The notes: generated by a model not told the origin, from the sequence alone. Positions 1 through 6,811 are shown, counted from the first letter of the stretch. The stretch: 8,696 bases of DNA from Anaerolineaceae bacterium (GCA_011620465.1 WOZC01000129.1:13450-22145), one strand, 5' to 3'. A program made the numbers and translations.

Positions 1-225
1 GGGCAATGCACTTGCTATACCTGCCGCACTTTTACCCGCGCGTATCTGCGGCACTTGATCGTTGCTAAAGAAATGTTGGCAGCCACCCTGCTTTCAATTC
101 ACAATCTGCATACCTTGCTTCAATTAGCGCGCGACCTACGCCAGGCAATCCTTGAAGGTCGCCTGCAGTCGTTTGCTGACGAAGCCATGACCAAACTCTC
201 CATTCCCCGCACTCCAGAAAGGTAG
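1..225 (+). CDS. tgt: Queuine tRNA-ribosyltransferase, C-terminal part (partial at left edge)
   Basis: The reading frame is open from base 1 and ends at a TAG at 223-225, giving the last 74 residues of a longer protein. Tgt exchanges guanine-34 of tRNAs with GUN anticodons for a queuine precursor (preQ1 in bacteria). The fragment begins inside the zinc site: C3, C5 and C8 form CxCxxC, and H34 lies 26 residues after the third cysteine, the same spacing as in characterised bacterial Tgt. The YLRHL segment just after the cysteines is also typical of the family. The catalytic aspartates lie upstream of the window and cannot be seen. The stop is 2 nt before uppP, so the two genes are probably co-transcribed. 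Identification is firm; the missing start only reflects the window edge. Confidence 0.93.
   Translation, partial: GQCTCYTCRTFTRAYLRHLIVAKEMLAATLLSIHNLHTLLQLARDLRQAILEGRLQSFADEAMTKLSIPRTPER
216..222 (+). promoter_or_regulatory. Shine-Dalgarno of uppP inside the tgt 3' end
   Basis: AGAAAGG lies 5 nt before the uppP ATG and within the last codons of tgt. This supports the chosen start and translational coupling of the two genes. Confidence 0.7.
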
Positions 226-227
226 AT

Positions 228-1049
228 ATGAACTTTATTCAAGCAATCATCTTAGGTATCGTCCAGGGTTTGACCGAATTTTTACCAGTCTCTTCCTCTG
301 CCCATCTTGTGATCGTTCCCTACCTGTTCAACTGGACGCTTGACCCATCAAAAGCGTTTGTTTTTGATGTTTTAGTGCAGTTGGGAACCCTGGTCGCCGT
401 AATCATTTATTTTTGGTCAGACCTGGTGACAATTTTCAGGTCAGTCATCCAGGGCATCAAGGAAAAAGCGCCATTCAAGGAGGCTGACAGCCGCCTGGGC
501 TGGTATATCGTTTTGGGGACCATCCCCGCTGGATTAGCTGGTGTGTTACTTAAGGATCGCGTTGAAGAGGTTTTCGGGAGTCCGGTGATCACTGCGATTT
601 TGCTTTTAGGAACAGCACTTTTACTCGTGCTGGCTGAGTTCTTCGCTAAAAAAGAGAAATCCCTGGATAAACTGACCTGGCAGGATTCCTTGGTCGTGGG
701 TATTTTCCAGGCGCTGGCGATCTTTCCCGGGATCTCCCGGTCAGGCGCTACCATCTCTGGCGGAATGTTCAAGGGCTACACCCGCGAAGCGGCTGCACGC
801 TTCTCGTTCTTGCTGTCCATCCCAATCATGCTGGCAGCGGGCTTGCTCTCGGTCATCGACCTGGTGAGCGCTGATTTCTTCTTTGACTTTTTGCCGGTTT
901 TAATCCTTGGATTTGTGATCGCCGGAGTGATTGGATATCTCTCGATTCGCTGGCTATTAAGCTATGTAAAGAAAAATACCTTTTTCGGATTTGCGATTTA
1001 TTGCGTGGTAATATCTGCCGTGACTCTAATTGTCTCGGCATTACGTTGA
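228..1049 (+). CDS. uppP: Undecaprenyl-diphosphatase (UppP/BacA)
   Basis: This integral membrane enzyme dephosphorylates undecaprenyl diphosphate to the monophosphate that carries peptidoglycan and other envelope precursors; overproduction of the family gives bacitracin resistance. At 273 residues it has the usual family length and consists largely of hydrophobic helices. Both signatures are present: (E/Q)xxxE as Q13-GLT-E17, followed by FLPVSSSAH at 18-26 with H26, and PGxSRSxxT at 167-175 with S170, R171 and T175. The first acidic position is Gln rather than the Glu of E. coli, an allowed family variant. The ATG has an AGAAAGG Shine-Dalgarno at 216-222, inside the tgt end, with 5 nt spacing. 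The last 9 bp overlap the opposing methyltransferase gene, and no terminator is visible between them. Confidence 0.97.
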   Translation: MNFIQAIILGIVQGLTEFLPVSSSAHLVIVPYLFNWTLDPSKAFVFDVLVQLGTLVAVIIYFWSDLVTIFRSVIQGIKEKAPFKEADSRLGWYIVLGTIPAGLAGVLLKDRVEEVFGSPVITAILLLGTALLLVLAEFFAKKEKSLDKLTWQDSLVVGIFQALAIFPGISRSGATISGGMFKGYTREAAARFSFLLSIPIMLAAGLLSVIDLVSADFFFDFLPVLILGFVIAGVIGYLSIRWLLSYVKKNTFFGFAIYCVVISAVTLIVSALR

Positions 1050-1871
1050 TTTTTTGATCGGGTCCTTCGCCAGGTAAACCCCGGTTTGTTTCCGGATCAA
1101 GATCCCGCCATAATGGTCTATTCGACGTTGGAAGAATGCTGTCATTTCCGGTTTGCCTTCATCACCCAGTTTTTCCTTCACAAAGGGGGTGGAAAAGGAA
1201 TAATTGGTAAGCAATTGGGCGTTCGTGACCCAAAGGTCGCTCGAATAGAGGTGTAGTTCGATTGTCGAAAAAAAATCACGCAATTGACTTTCGCCGTTGA
1301 GCAAGTTAAAGCCGCTGGAAATACCCTGGCTTTTATCCAGCTTATGAGAAAATTTCTCAAGCAAAATGTCCAGGTCAATCATATGTTCAGGTCCATTTGT
1401 CGCAGCCATGAACCTTCCTCCGGGACAGAGTAGTTTGGACACGTGGTCAAGCACCTGTGCTACAGCGGGTACATGGTAAAGCATATGATTCGCAATGATC
1501 AGATCAAAAGTACTACTTGGAAAAGTGACATTCATGCTATCCATGCAGACAAAGTGGAAGCGCTTGTCTCTTACCAGGTCGATGGCGGCATCCTGAATCA
1601 TTCCCGGAGAAAGATCACTTAAGGTAATGCGGGTGTTCTCGTTGAGACGATTCAAGACAGAACGCCAGAGCGATGCTGATCCGCAGCCAAGTTCCAGCAC
1701 TTTCGTGTCCGGCTTGATCGCGGCCAACTCAAAAACGAAGTCATACCAGCTTTGCTGCCCGGTACTGAATTTCTGATGCACCTGGATTCGGGATGACAAA
1801 TTATCTGAGTCCTGGTACTGCCTGGAACTGAGGTATTGAGAATTGTTACGATAACCAGAGGGGTCTAACAT
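1041..1871 (-). CDS. Class I SAM-dependent methyltransferase, substrate unknown
   Basis: This is a 276-residue soluble protein with a Rossmann-fold methyltransferase core. Motif I is VLELGCGSASLW at 58-69 (the Gly-rich SAM loop). The acidic end of strand 2 is D86 in LSDLSPGM (84-91), and a motif IV-like segment FDLIIANHMLYHV follows about 35-40 residues later, then a post-I PGGRF turn. The N-terminal stretch around residues 19-45 (Tyr, then DNLSSRI, H32, FST, W42) is a recurrent lead-in in a bacterial group of small-molecule-type methyltransferases; this is from memory of the family. The C-terminus ends in a YGGILIRKQTGVYLAK segment, also typical. The substrate cannot be read from sequence. 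The gene starts without an obvious Shine-Dalgarno, about 20 nt after a TATAAT box. Its 3' end overlaps uppP by 9 bp, tail to tail, and it is divergent from the cold-shock gene. Confidence 0.88.
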   Translation of the reverse strand: MLDPSGYRNNSQYLSSRQYQDSDNLSSRIQVHQKFSTGQQSWYDFVFELAAIKPDTKVLELGCGSASLWRSVLNRLNENTRITLSDLSPGMIQDAAIDLVRDKRFHFVCMDSMNVTFPSSTFDLIIANHMLYHVPAVAQVLDHVSKLLCPGGRFMAATNGPEHMIDLDILLEKFSHKLDKSQGISSGFNLLNGESQLRDFFSTIELHLYSSDLWVTNAQLLTNYSFSTPFVKEKLGDEGKPEMTAFFQRRIDHYGGILIRKQTGVYLAKDPIKKST

Positions 1872-1891
1872 TATTTTCTATTTTCATTACA

Positions 1892-1897
1892 ATTATA
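1892..1897 (-). promoter_or_regulatory. Candidate -10 box for the methyltransferase
   Basis: The minus strand reads TATAAT here, a perfect -10. A -35 is weak at any spacing (TTATTA at 1917-1922 is 19 bp away). Transcription would begin near 1885, leaving only about 14 nt of leader with no clear ribosome-binding site. Confidence 0.4.
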
Positions 1898-2002
1898 CCT
1901 TCCGGTTGGTAACTATTAATAAACTGTGCAAAAGTGCCAATTTTGTTGATTCATAAACCAAGCGGGTCAATACTTTCAAATGTGCAGTAATTAATCGAGA
2001 CC

Positions 2003-2031
2003 TTGACGGATAAGTCTGGAAGTGATACATT
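2003..2031 (+). promoter_or_regulatory. Promoter of the cold-shock gene
   Basis: TTGACG at 2003-2008 matches the -35 consensus at 5 of 6 positions. It lies 17 bp before TACATT at 2026-2031 (4 of 6), which is preceded by TG at 2023-2024, making an extended -10. A start near 2038 would give a leader of about 45 nt, short compared with the long leader of E. coli cspA. Confidence 0.55.
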
Positions 2032-2082
2032 AAATCGCCTAGATTTGAGGTAAGTATTAGTTTTAAGAAAGTTGAGTTATAA

Positions 2083-2298
2083 ATGTCAGAAAGAACTAAA
2101 GGAACCATCAAATGGTTCAGCGCCCCCAAAGGGTACGGCTTTATCGGTATGGAAAATGGCGAAGACGTCTTTGTCCACTTTTCCGCAATCCATATGGAAG
2201 GCTACAGACGCCTGAAAGAAGGACAGAAAGTTGAATTTACCATCGAAGACGGTCCACGCGGAAAGCAAGCCGCTGACGTTGAGGTGGTAGAAGAATAA
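2083..2298 (+). CDS. Cold-shock-domain protein (CspA family)
   Basis: This is a small single-domain nucleic-acid-binding protein of 71 residues, the usual Csp length. Such proteins bind single-stranded RNA and DNA in the cytoplasm and act as RNA chaperones, in cold shock or constitutively. The OB-fold signatures are clear: GTIKWF at 7-12 with W11, RNP1 as KGYGFI at 16-21, and RNP2 as VFVHFS at 29-34. A conserved tail of the form GxKVEFxIEDGPRGKQAADV follows. The start is fixed because the in-frame codon just before the ATG is TAA (2080-2082). The Shine-Dalgarno is poor (only GAG at 2074-2076). It is a stand-alone gene with its own promoter and a strong terminator. Whether it is cold-inducible cannot be told from sequence. 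A Csp paralogue letter cannot be assigned. Confidence 0.96.
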   Translation: MSERTKGTIKWFSAPKGYGFIGMENGEDVFVHFSAIHMEGYRRLKEGQKVEFTIEDGPRGKQAADVEVVEE

Positions 2299-2318
2299 GG
2301 GGTTAACCTCTACGACAT

Positions 2319-2350
2319 AAAAGCCAGCTTCATCAAAAGCTGGCTTTTTT
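2319..2350. terminator. Intrinsic terminator, probably bidirectional
   Basis: A perfect 12-bp stem (AAAAGCCAGCTT at 2319-2330 with AAGCTGGCTTTT at 2337-2348) encloses a 6-nt loop and runs into T residues to 2350, then an AT-rich stretch. It lies 20 bp after the cold-shock stop. The A-run on the left arm gives a short T-run on the minus strand as well, so it can also end the PLP-enzyme transcript arriving from the right, whose stop is about 47 bp away. Confidence 0.9.
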
Positions 2351-2396
2351 ATTTTATTTGTTTTGCAGGACGCGATTGATTTCTCTTAATCTTAAA

Positions 2397-3551
2397 TCAA
2401 ATCTTCTGAATAGCTTCCGCCATTTTTTGGAGCCCTTGCTTTAAGACAGCCTGGGTACAGCCGAAATTAAGCCTCAGAAAGCCCTCCCCTGCCTCACCGA
2501 AGGTGCAGCCATCGTTCATAGATACTTTGGCGTTTTCTACAAAGAATGTCTGCAAGACGCCTTTGATACCCAATTCCCGGCAATCCAGCCAAGCCAGGAA
2601 CGTCCCTTCAGGCTTGCTCCAACGGATACCCGGCAGCAAGCCATCATCGATTGCGTTGCCGATTAAGTCGCGATTAGCTTGCAGATAGGCGATCTGCTCT
2701 TGCAGCCATTCATCTCCGTGCTCATAAGCAGCTTTGGCTGCCACAAACGCCAAAACGCCAGGACTGCTGATGAGGTACTGCATGAAATCTTTTACCGTAG
2801 CGTGCAGACCCTCATCCTGGATGATTGCAACTGAGGCATGCATACCGGCAATATTGTAAGTCTTGCTGGGTGCCATAAACGTGGCTGTATTCTTTGAAAT
2901 TTCCGGGTCCAAAGCGGCGATGGGTGTATGCTTCTTTCCGTCATAGAGGATGTCACAGTGAATTTCATCGGAGCAAATGATCACGTGATGACGCAGGCAG
3001 ATATCAGCTAACTTTAGCAGTTCCTCTTTGCTGAAAACCCTTCCAGTCGGATTTTGTGGGTTACACAAAACATAAACCTTGACCTTGTTATCAATAACCT
3101 GCCGTTCAAATAGGTCAAAATCGATGCGATAAATTCCTTCCTCATCGAGATACATAGGATTCTGAATACCGATTAGACCAGACGCTTTTGGAGAGCCAAT
3201 GAATGGCGGGTAAGCCGGAGTTTGGAAAATGACCGCGTCGCCCTTCTCGCACAACGCTCGTAGTACGATCGTAAAACCTGTCACAACCCCTGGAATGTAG
3301 CTAATTTGGTCGGGGCTGACCTTCCAGGTGTAAAGGCGGTCAAAGCGATCGATCACCACCTTATCAAGCCCTTCGGGGGTCAAACCATATCCGAAAATTC
3401 CGTGGTCAACACGTTTATGCAGCGCTTCTATCACTGCTGCTGGGCACCTGAAATCCGTATCCGCTACCCAAAGAGGCAGCACATCGTCAGGATAATAATT
3501 CCATTTCAAGCTCTCGGTAGGTTTTCTGTCGATAAATAGGTCAAAGTCCAT
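2397..3551 (-). CDS. PatB/MalY-type PLP-dependent aminotransferase / C-S (cystathionine beta-) lyase
   Basis: This is a fold-type I PLP enzyme of 384 residues. The family includes MalY and PatB, which cleave C-S bonds of cystathionine or cysteine to give pyruvate, ammonia and a thiol; some members are only annotated as aminotransferases. Visible signatures are LPLWVADTDF near the N-terminus (typical of PatB/MalY), CNPQNPTGRVFS with N164 and N167, SDEIH with PLP-contacting D195, the Schiff-base lysine K230 in APSKTYNIAG, and the carboxylate-binding R360 in LRLNFGC. The start at 3551 is chosen over an in-frame ATG at 3626 because AAAAGGAGAG (3555-3564) precedes it closely and the family homology begins at MDFD. 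It converges on the cold-shock gene and diverges from the UbiA-like gene. No sulfur-metabolism neighbour is present to decide the substrate. Confidence 0.93.
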   Translation of the reverse strand: MDFDLFIDRKPTESLKWNYYPDDVLPLWVADTDFRCPAAVIEALHKRVDHGIFGYGLTPEGLDKVVIDRFDRLYTWKVSPDQISYIPGVVTGFTIVLRALCEKGDAVIFQTPAYPPFIGSPKASGLIGIQNPMYLDEEGIYRIDFDLFERQVIDNKVKVYVLCNPQNPTGRVFSKEELLKLADICLRHHVIICSDEIHCDILYDGKKHTPIAALDPEISKNTATFMAPSKTYNIAGMHASVAIIQDEGLHATVKDFMQYLISSPGVLAFVAAKAAYEHGDEWLQEQIAYLQANRDLIGNAIDDGLLPGIRWSKPEGTFLAWLDCRELGIKGVLQTFFVENAKVSMNDGCTFGEAGEGFLRLNFGCTQAVLKQGLQKMAEAIQKI

Positions 3552-3554
3552 TCG

Positions 3555-3564
3555 CTCTCCTTTT
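3555..3564 (-). promoter_or_regulatory. Shine-Dalgarno that decides the PLP-enzyme start
   Basis: On the minus strand this reads AAAAGGAGAG, 3 nt before the ATG at 3551. The spacing is slightly short, but it is a much stronger signal than anything before the upstream in-frame ATG at 3626. Confidence 0.75.
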
Positions 3565-3603
3565 CTATGGGCAATTCTACTGCCAGAACCTATTTTTAGG
3601 CTC

Positions 3604-3633
3604 ATTTTATGCGGGATTTGAAACATATGGAAA
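3604..3633 (-). promoter_or_regulatory. Weak candidate promoter for the PLP enzyme
   Basis: The minus strand reads TTTCCA (3633-3628, 4 of 6 to the -35 consensus), 18 bp, then TAAAAT (3609-3604, 5 of 6). An alternative -10, TAGAAT at 3579-3574, has no good -35. The region is AT-rich, so chance matches are likely. Confidence 0.3.
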
Positions 3634-3676
3634 CATTAATTCTATTTGGCGCTGGTTTTGCGAATCAACCGGGCTT

Positions 3677-3705
3677 TCGTCAGGGGGTTCGGCATTTGGT
3701 ATACT
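3677..3705 (+). promoter_or_regulatory. Promoter of the UbiA-like/methyltransferase unit
   Basis: TCGTCA (3677-3682, 4 of 6) is spaced 17 bp from TATACT (3700-3705, 5 of 6), and TGG immediately before the -10 makes it an extended -10. The predicted transcription start, near 3712, is only about 5 nt before the ATG at 3717, so the message would be nearly leaderless. Confidence 0.5.
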
Positions 3706-3716
3706 CAATTCCAGAG

Positions 3717-4565
3717 ATGAAATCAAAAAAATGGATCGCTTATTTACATCTGCTCGGGTTGCCCGAAGGACTTCCTTTTGTGCTTTTTTGCAGTCTTCTG
3801 GGGAGCGTTGTAACAACAGCACCGCTTTTTTTCACGATCGCACTCGGTTTTGCAGTCAACCTGGCTATCTATTGCTTTGCCCAGATCTATAAGCACATAA
3901 GCAATGCTCCTGAGGATACCTTTTCTCCTTCTCCGTCTGACCCCAACCCAATTTCTTTTGGTCTGGTGAGCCTGCGTTCGGCTCGGATTGGGCTCTATTT
4001 GGCTTTGCTCACTGCGCTGGTCGGCGTCTTCTTGTTGAGTCGGATAAACATTGTGCTCACCTTCAGTACAGTCTTGCTGACACTGGCACTTTTTCATCCG
4101 AATATTCGCCTTTCCAATCACCTGGCACTCGGGTTCAACCAGCATCACTTTCTGTACGGCGGGATTTTCTTACTCAACAGCATCTTTGCCAACCAAACGC
4201 ACAATACAGCGATTGAAATCCTCTTCCCGTTCCTTTTTATTACCAGCTTTTACCTGCTCTATCGTGTGGAAGAAACCCAAACCTCGCTCCCCCAGCATCA
4301 AACGATGACCTTCTGGCGGATTTTGTACGCTTCGATTTTTGTGATTTCTGCAGCGGTTACTTTCATAATTCTGAAACCTCTGCCATTCTTGATTATCGCG
4401 CTGTGGGTATTCTTAGCTGCTCTCCAATTAAGTATCAGTTTTTCAAAACATTCGGAATCCAGCCCACACCAATACATCTACCTTTTCAATGTATTTGAAG
4501 TCTCGGGAGTGGTTTCTTTTCTGGTATATTTGATTTTTGTTTTCATCAATACCTATAAGAGTTAG
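3717..4565 (+). CDS. Polytopic membrane protein, divergent UbiA-family prenyltransferase homologue
   Basis: This 282-residue protein has about nine hydrophobic segments, roughly at 16-32, 34-56, 91-108, 111-127, 145-158, 166-182, 200-219, 222-241 and 254-277. The layout and the NPISFGLVSLRSA segment (77-89) resemble the loop after the first Asp-rich motif in UbiA prenyltransferases, which is usually RPxxxGxxSxxxA. UbiA enzymes attach isoprenoid chains to aromatic or lipid acceptors using NDxxDxxxD and a second DxxxD, with Mg2+. Here the first motif aligns with KHISNAPED (59-67), so the first two Asp are His60 and Asn63 and only D67 remains. The second loop has only VEE (184-186). Activity is therefore doubtful. 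The start at 3717 is preferred over an in-frame ATG at 3609 because the longer N-terminus is non-hydrophobic, spans the promoter and lacks a ribosome-binding site. The next gene follows after 9 nt. Confidence 0.7.
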   Translation: MKSKKWIAYLHLLGLPEGLPFVLFCSLLGSVVTTAPLFFTIALGFAVNLAIYCFAQIYKHISNAPEDTFSPSPSDPNPISFGLVSLRSARIGLYLALLTALVGVFLLSRINIVLTFSTVLLTLALFHPNIRLSNHLALGFNQHHFLYGGIFLLNSIFANQTHNTAIEILFPFLFITSFYLLYRVEETQTSLPQHQTMTFWRILYASIFVISAAVTFIILKPLPFLIIALWVFLAALQLSISFSKHSESSPHQYIYLFNVFEVSGVVSFLVYLIFVFINTYKS

Positions 4566-4574
4566 TGAGTTACT

Positions 4575-5462
4575 ATGAGCCTGCCCAACAACATTATCCT
4601 GACCTCCTCCCCTGACTGGAAAGATTATCAACTGCTTGACAGCGGCAATGGGAAAACGCTGGAACGTTTCGGAAAGTATCTGCTCGTCCGCCCTCGCCCC
4701 CAGGCAATCTGGTCGACCAGTTTACCTTCCAGCGAGTGGAAGAAGGCGAATGCCATTTTAGTAGAGGAAAAACAGGAGTACGGCGGCAAATGGAACCTGC
4801 TCAACCCTATGGATAAAGCCTGGATAATCAGCTATAAAGATCTGAAGTTCCAGCTGCAGCTGTCTTCATCCCGCCATGTAGGGATCTTCCCTGAGCAAGC
4901 CACACATTGGGATTGGATAAGAACCCGGATCGATGCAAGCAAGAAGCCGTTCCGTATGCTGAATTTGTTTGGTTATTCAGGGGCTGCAACTGCAGCCGGC
5001 TTGGCTGCCGGTGCAGAAGTCACTCATGTTGACTCCTCCAAGCACGCCATCACCTGGGCGAATCAGAACATCAAGCTTTCCAATTTGCAGGATAAACCGG
5101 TCAGATGGATCGCGGAAGATGCCCTTAAATTCGTCAAACGCGAAGCGCGGCGTGAAAGCACTTACCACGGCATCGTGATGGATCCACCCAAATTCGGACG
5201 CGGGTCCAGCGGTGAAGTTTGGGATTTCTTTAAGCGCATTCCGGAATTGATCGATGCTTGTCAGAGCATCCTGGCGAAAGATGCCAGGTTTATCGTGATG
5301 ACTGCCTATGCCATTACTGCTTCAGCAGTTGTCACCCACCAGGCTGTCGAGCAGATGGTAGGTAAAGAGGGTAATTTGGAGAGCGGTGAATTGGTGAGCG
5401 TCGACGAAAGTGCCGGGCATGTCATTTCGCATGCCATTTACACCCGTTGGTCTGTATCCTGA
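4575..5462 (+). CDS. RlmI-like class I SAM-dependent methyltransferase (COG1092 / Methyltrans_SAM type)
   Basis: This is a 295-residue protein of the group related to the 23S rRNA m5C methyltransferase RlmI, but without the N-terminal PUA domain seen in RlmI itself. Residues 1-100 form the characteristic lead-in: YQLLDSGNGKTLERFG at 18-33, then VRPRPQAIW at 38-46. FPEQATHWDW at 105-114 follows. The SAM motif I is NLFGYSGAAT at 130-139, D153 ends strand 2, E181-D182 is motif III, and the catalytic-region signature is DPPKFGRG at 203-210. The family is inferred to modify RNA; the target is not known from sequence, and RlmI-type cysteine chemistry is not evident near DPPKFGRG. It follows the UbiA-like gene by 9 nt, with a weak GTGAG ribosome-binding site that abuts that gene's stop, so co-transcription is likely. 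Its stop is 8 bp from the stop of the opposing CNNM gene. Confidence 0.88.
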   Translation: MSLPNNIILTSSPDWKDYQLLDSGNGKTLERFGKYLLVRPRPQAIWSTSLPSSEWKKANAILVEEKQEYGGKWNLLNPMDKAWIISYKDLKFQLQLSSSRHVGIFPEQATHWDWIRTRIDASKKPFRMLNLFGYSGAATAAGLAAGAEVTHVDSSKHAITWANQNIKLSNLQDKPVRWIAEDALKFVKREARRESTYHGIVMDPPKFGRGSSGEVWDFFKRIPELIDACQSILAKDARFIVMTAYAITASAVVTHQAVEQMVGKEGNLESGELVSVDESAGHVISHAIYTRWSVS

Positions 5463-5470
5463 ACTTGGGC

Positions 5471-6772
5471 TTAGTCGCTGTTCTTTGAGATCTCAACCCG
5501 CTCTACGCGGTGACCGTCCATCTTGATAATTTGAAAAGTGAAGCCGTCCCACTCAAATCCCTGACCAGCCTTGGGGATTTTGCCCATTTGGTTCATGATA
5601 AAACCGCTCAACGTCTGGTAGCCTGCTTTGTATTCCTCCGGCAGTTCATCCACGTCCAGTTTTTCTTTCAAAACATCAATAGGAACCAGACCATCCATTA
5701 GCAGAGAACCGTCTGTCTGTTCTTCGATCTCAACTTCGGTATCAAACTCGTCTTGCGGAATGTCCCCTACAATCGATTCGAGCACGTCGTATAACGTGAC
5801 CAGACCTTCAACCCCGCCAAATTCATCCATAACAATCGCATGATGAATACCGGTTAATTGAAATTGTTGAAAAGCCTTGACCGCTTTCATGTTCCCTGGG
5901 AAGAACATCGGCTCTTTGGCATAATCCTGGATGTTAAAATCTTCCGAAAACAGGTTGACCCCGATCAGGTCTTTAGCGCTGACAATGCCGACAATGCGGT
6001 CCAAATCGCCATTGGCGACTGGCAGGCGGGAATAGGGACTCTCCAGCAGTTCTCTTACCATGACTTCCCGTCCATCATTCAGATCCAACCAATCCAGTTC
6101 AGTATGTGGAGTCATAATGGCATCCACTCTGCGTTCGCTGAAGCGAAAAACACCATCGACCAAGACTTCTTCAGCTTCGTCAAAGACACCAGTCTGGCGA
6201 CCTTCCTGGATAAAACCCTTCAATTCCTCTTCGGTGATGTAGGGTTCTTTCTGGATGTCAATATTGAAAACCTTGATTCCAAGGTTGGTGGAAGCGCTCA
6301 GGAGCCGGATCAACGGTCTCAAAGCGATTGTCAAGCCATTGATAATAGGGGAAATACGGGTGACGACATCTTCCGGTCTACTGACAGCGATCCGTTTGGG
6401 AATCAGTTCGCCAAGCACGATAGAAAAATAAGTGATTGCGATAACCACCAAAACAAAGGCAAGCGTGTCCGCAATTGGAGCAAGAATACTGACCTGCTTT
6501 AAAACCACCGCCAGTGGTTCTGCCAACATTCCACCACCGATACCACCAGCCAGGGTGTCGATCATTGTGATCATGATCTGAACAGCTGACAAGTATTCCT
6601 GGTTCGGGTTGTTCTGCAATTTTATCGCCAGGCTGGCACCGCTTTGTCCATCTTCCGCGCGTTGGTGAAGACGTGTTCGGCGAGCCGATACCATGGCAAT
6701 TTCGTACATAGAAAAAATTGCATTGATAAAGAATAAAACAAAAATTAGTAGTATGTTGATGTAGACTGGCAT
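5471..6772 (-). CDS. CNNM/DUF21-CBS-CorC_HlyC membrane protein (hemolysin C/CorC-type transporter family)
   Basis: This 433-residue protein has the full family architecture. A CNNM (DUF21) membrane domain at about 1-180 has helices near 5-26, 62-80, 97-119 and 139-160 and the GELIPK signature at 121-126. A Bateman module of two CBS domains follows at about 218-278 (IMTPHTELDWLD start) and 284-340 (HAIVMDEFGGVEGLVTLYD). A C-terminal CorC_HlyC domain lies at about 350-430 (GLVPIDVLKEKL onward). Characterised CNNM/CorC proteins export Mg2+, with CBS domains sensing nucleotide; older annotations call the family hemolysins. Specificity here is inferred. The ATG has only a weak AAAG ribosome-binding site. 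The gene follows the histidine phosphatase by 121 bp in the same direction but has its own extended -10, so it may be expressed independently. Confidence 0.94.
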   Translation of the reverse strand: MPVYINILLIFVLFFINAIFSMYEIAMVSARRTRLHQRAEDGQSGASLAIKLQNNPNQEYLSAVQIMITMIDTLAGGIGGGMLAEPLAVVLKQVSILAPIADTLAFVLVVIAITYFSIVLGELIPKRIAVSRPEDVVTRISPIINGLTIALRPLIRLLSASTNLGIKVFNIDIQKEPYITEEELKGFIQEGRQTGVFDEAEEVLVDGVFRFSERRVDAIMTPHTELDWLDLNDGREVMVRELLESPYSRLPVANGDLDRIVGIVSAKDLIGVNLFSEDFNIQDYAKEPMFFPGNMKAVKAFQQFQLTGIHHAIVMDEFGGVEGLVTLYDVLESIVGDIPQDEFDTEVEIEEQTDGSLLMDGLVPIDVLKEKLDVDELPEEYKAGYQTLSGFIMNQMGKIPKAGQGFEWDGFTFQIIKMDGHRVERVEISKNSD

Positions 6773-6802
6773 ATTTATTTCTTTACAAAAATCTTTAGCG
6801 TT

Positions 6803-6811
6803 ATTGTACCA
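6803..6811 (-). promoter_or_regulatory. Candidate extended -10 promoter of the CNNM gene
   Basis: The minus strand reads TGG directly followed by TACAAT (5 of 6), an extended -10. No convincing -35 lies 16-18 bp upstream. A start near 6796 would give a leader of about 24 nt. Confidence 0.4.

Noticed and set aside
407..772. 121-residue minus-strand frame inside uppP
   Set aside because: It is a shadow of uppP, with no ribosome-binding site or recognisable family.
1893..2129. 78-residue minus-strand frame across the intergenic region before the cold-shock gene
   Set aside because: It overlaps the cold-shock start antisense, has no Shine-Dalgarno and covers the promoters of both flanking genes.
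2300..2310. GGTTAACC palindrome after the cold-shock stop
   Set aside because: It is an 8-bp palindrome with no loop and no T-run; the real terminator is the stem just downstream.
3552..3626. 25-residue N-terminal extension of the PLP enzyme
   Set aside because: The strong AAAAGGAGAG site lies inside it, directly before the internal ATG, and the extension does not resemble the family.
3609..3716. 36-residue N-terminal extension of the UbiA-like protein
   Set aside because: It contains the extended -10 promoter, has no ribosome-binding site, and is not continuous with the first membrane helix.
3744..4148. 134-residue minus-strand frame rich in Arg, Lys and Gln
   Set aside because: It is antisense to the hydrophobic UbiA-like gene; the polar composition is what the complement of such a gene gives.
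5858..6502. 214-residue open frame on the plus strand
   Set aside because: It lies entirely antisense to the CNNM/CBS gene, whose domains are unmistakable, and its translation shows no domain or signal.
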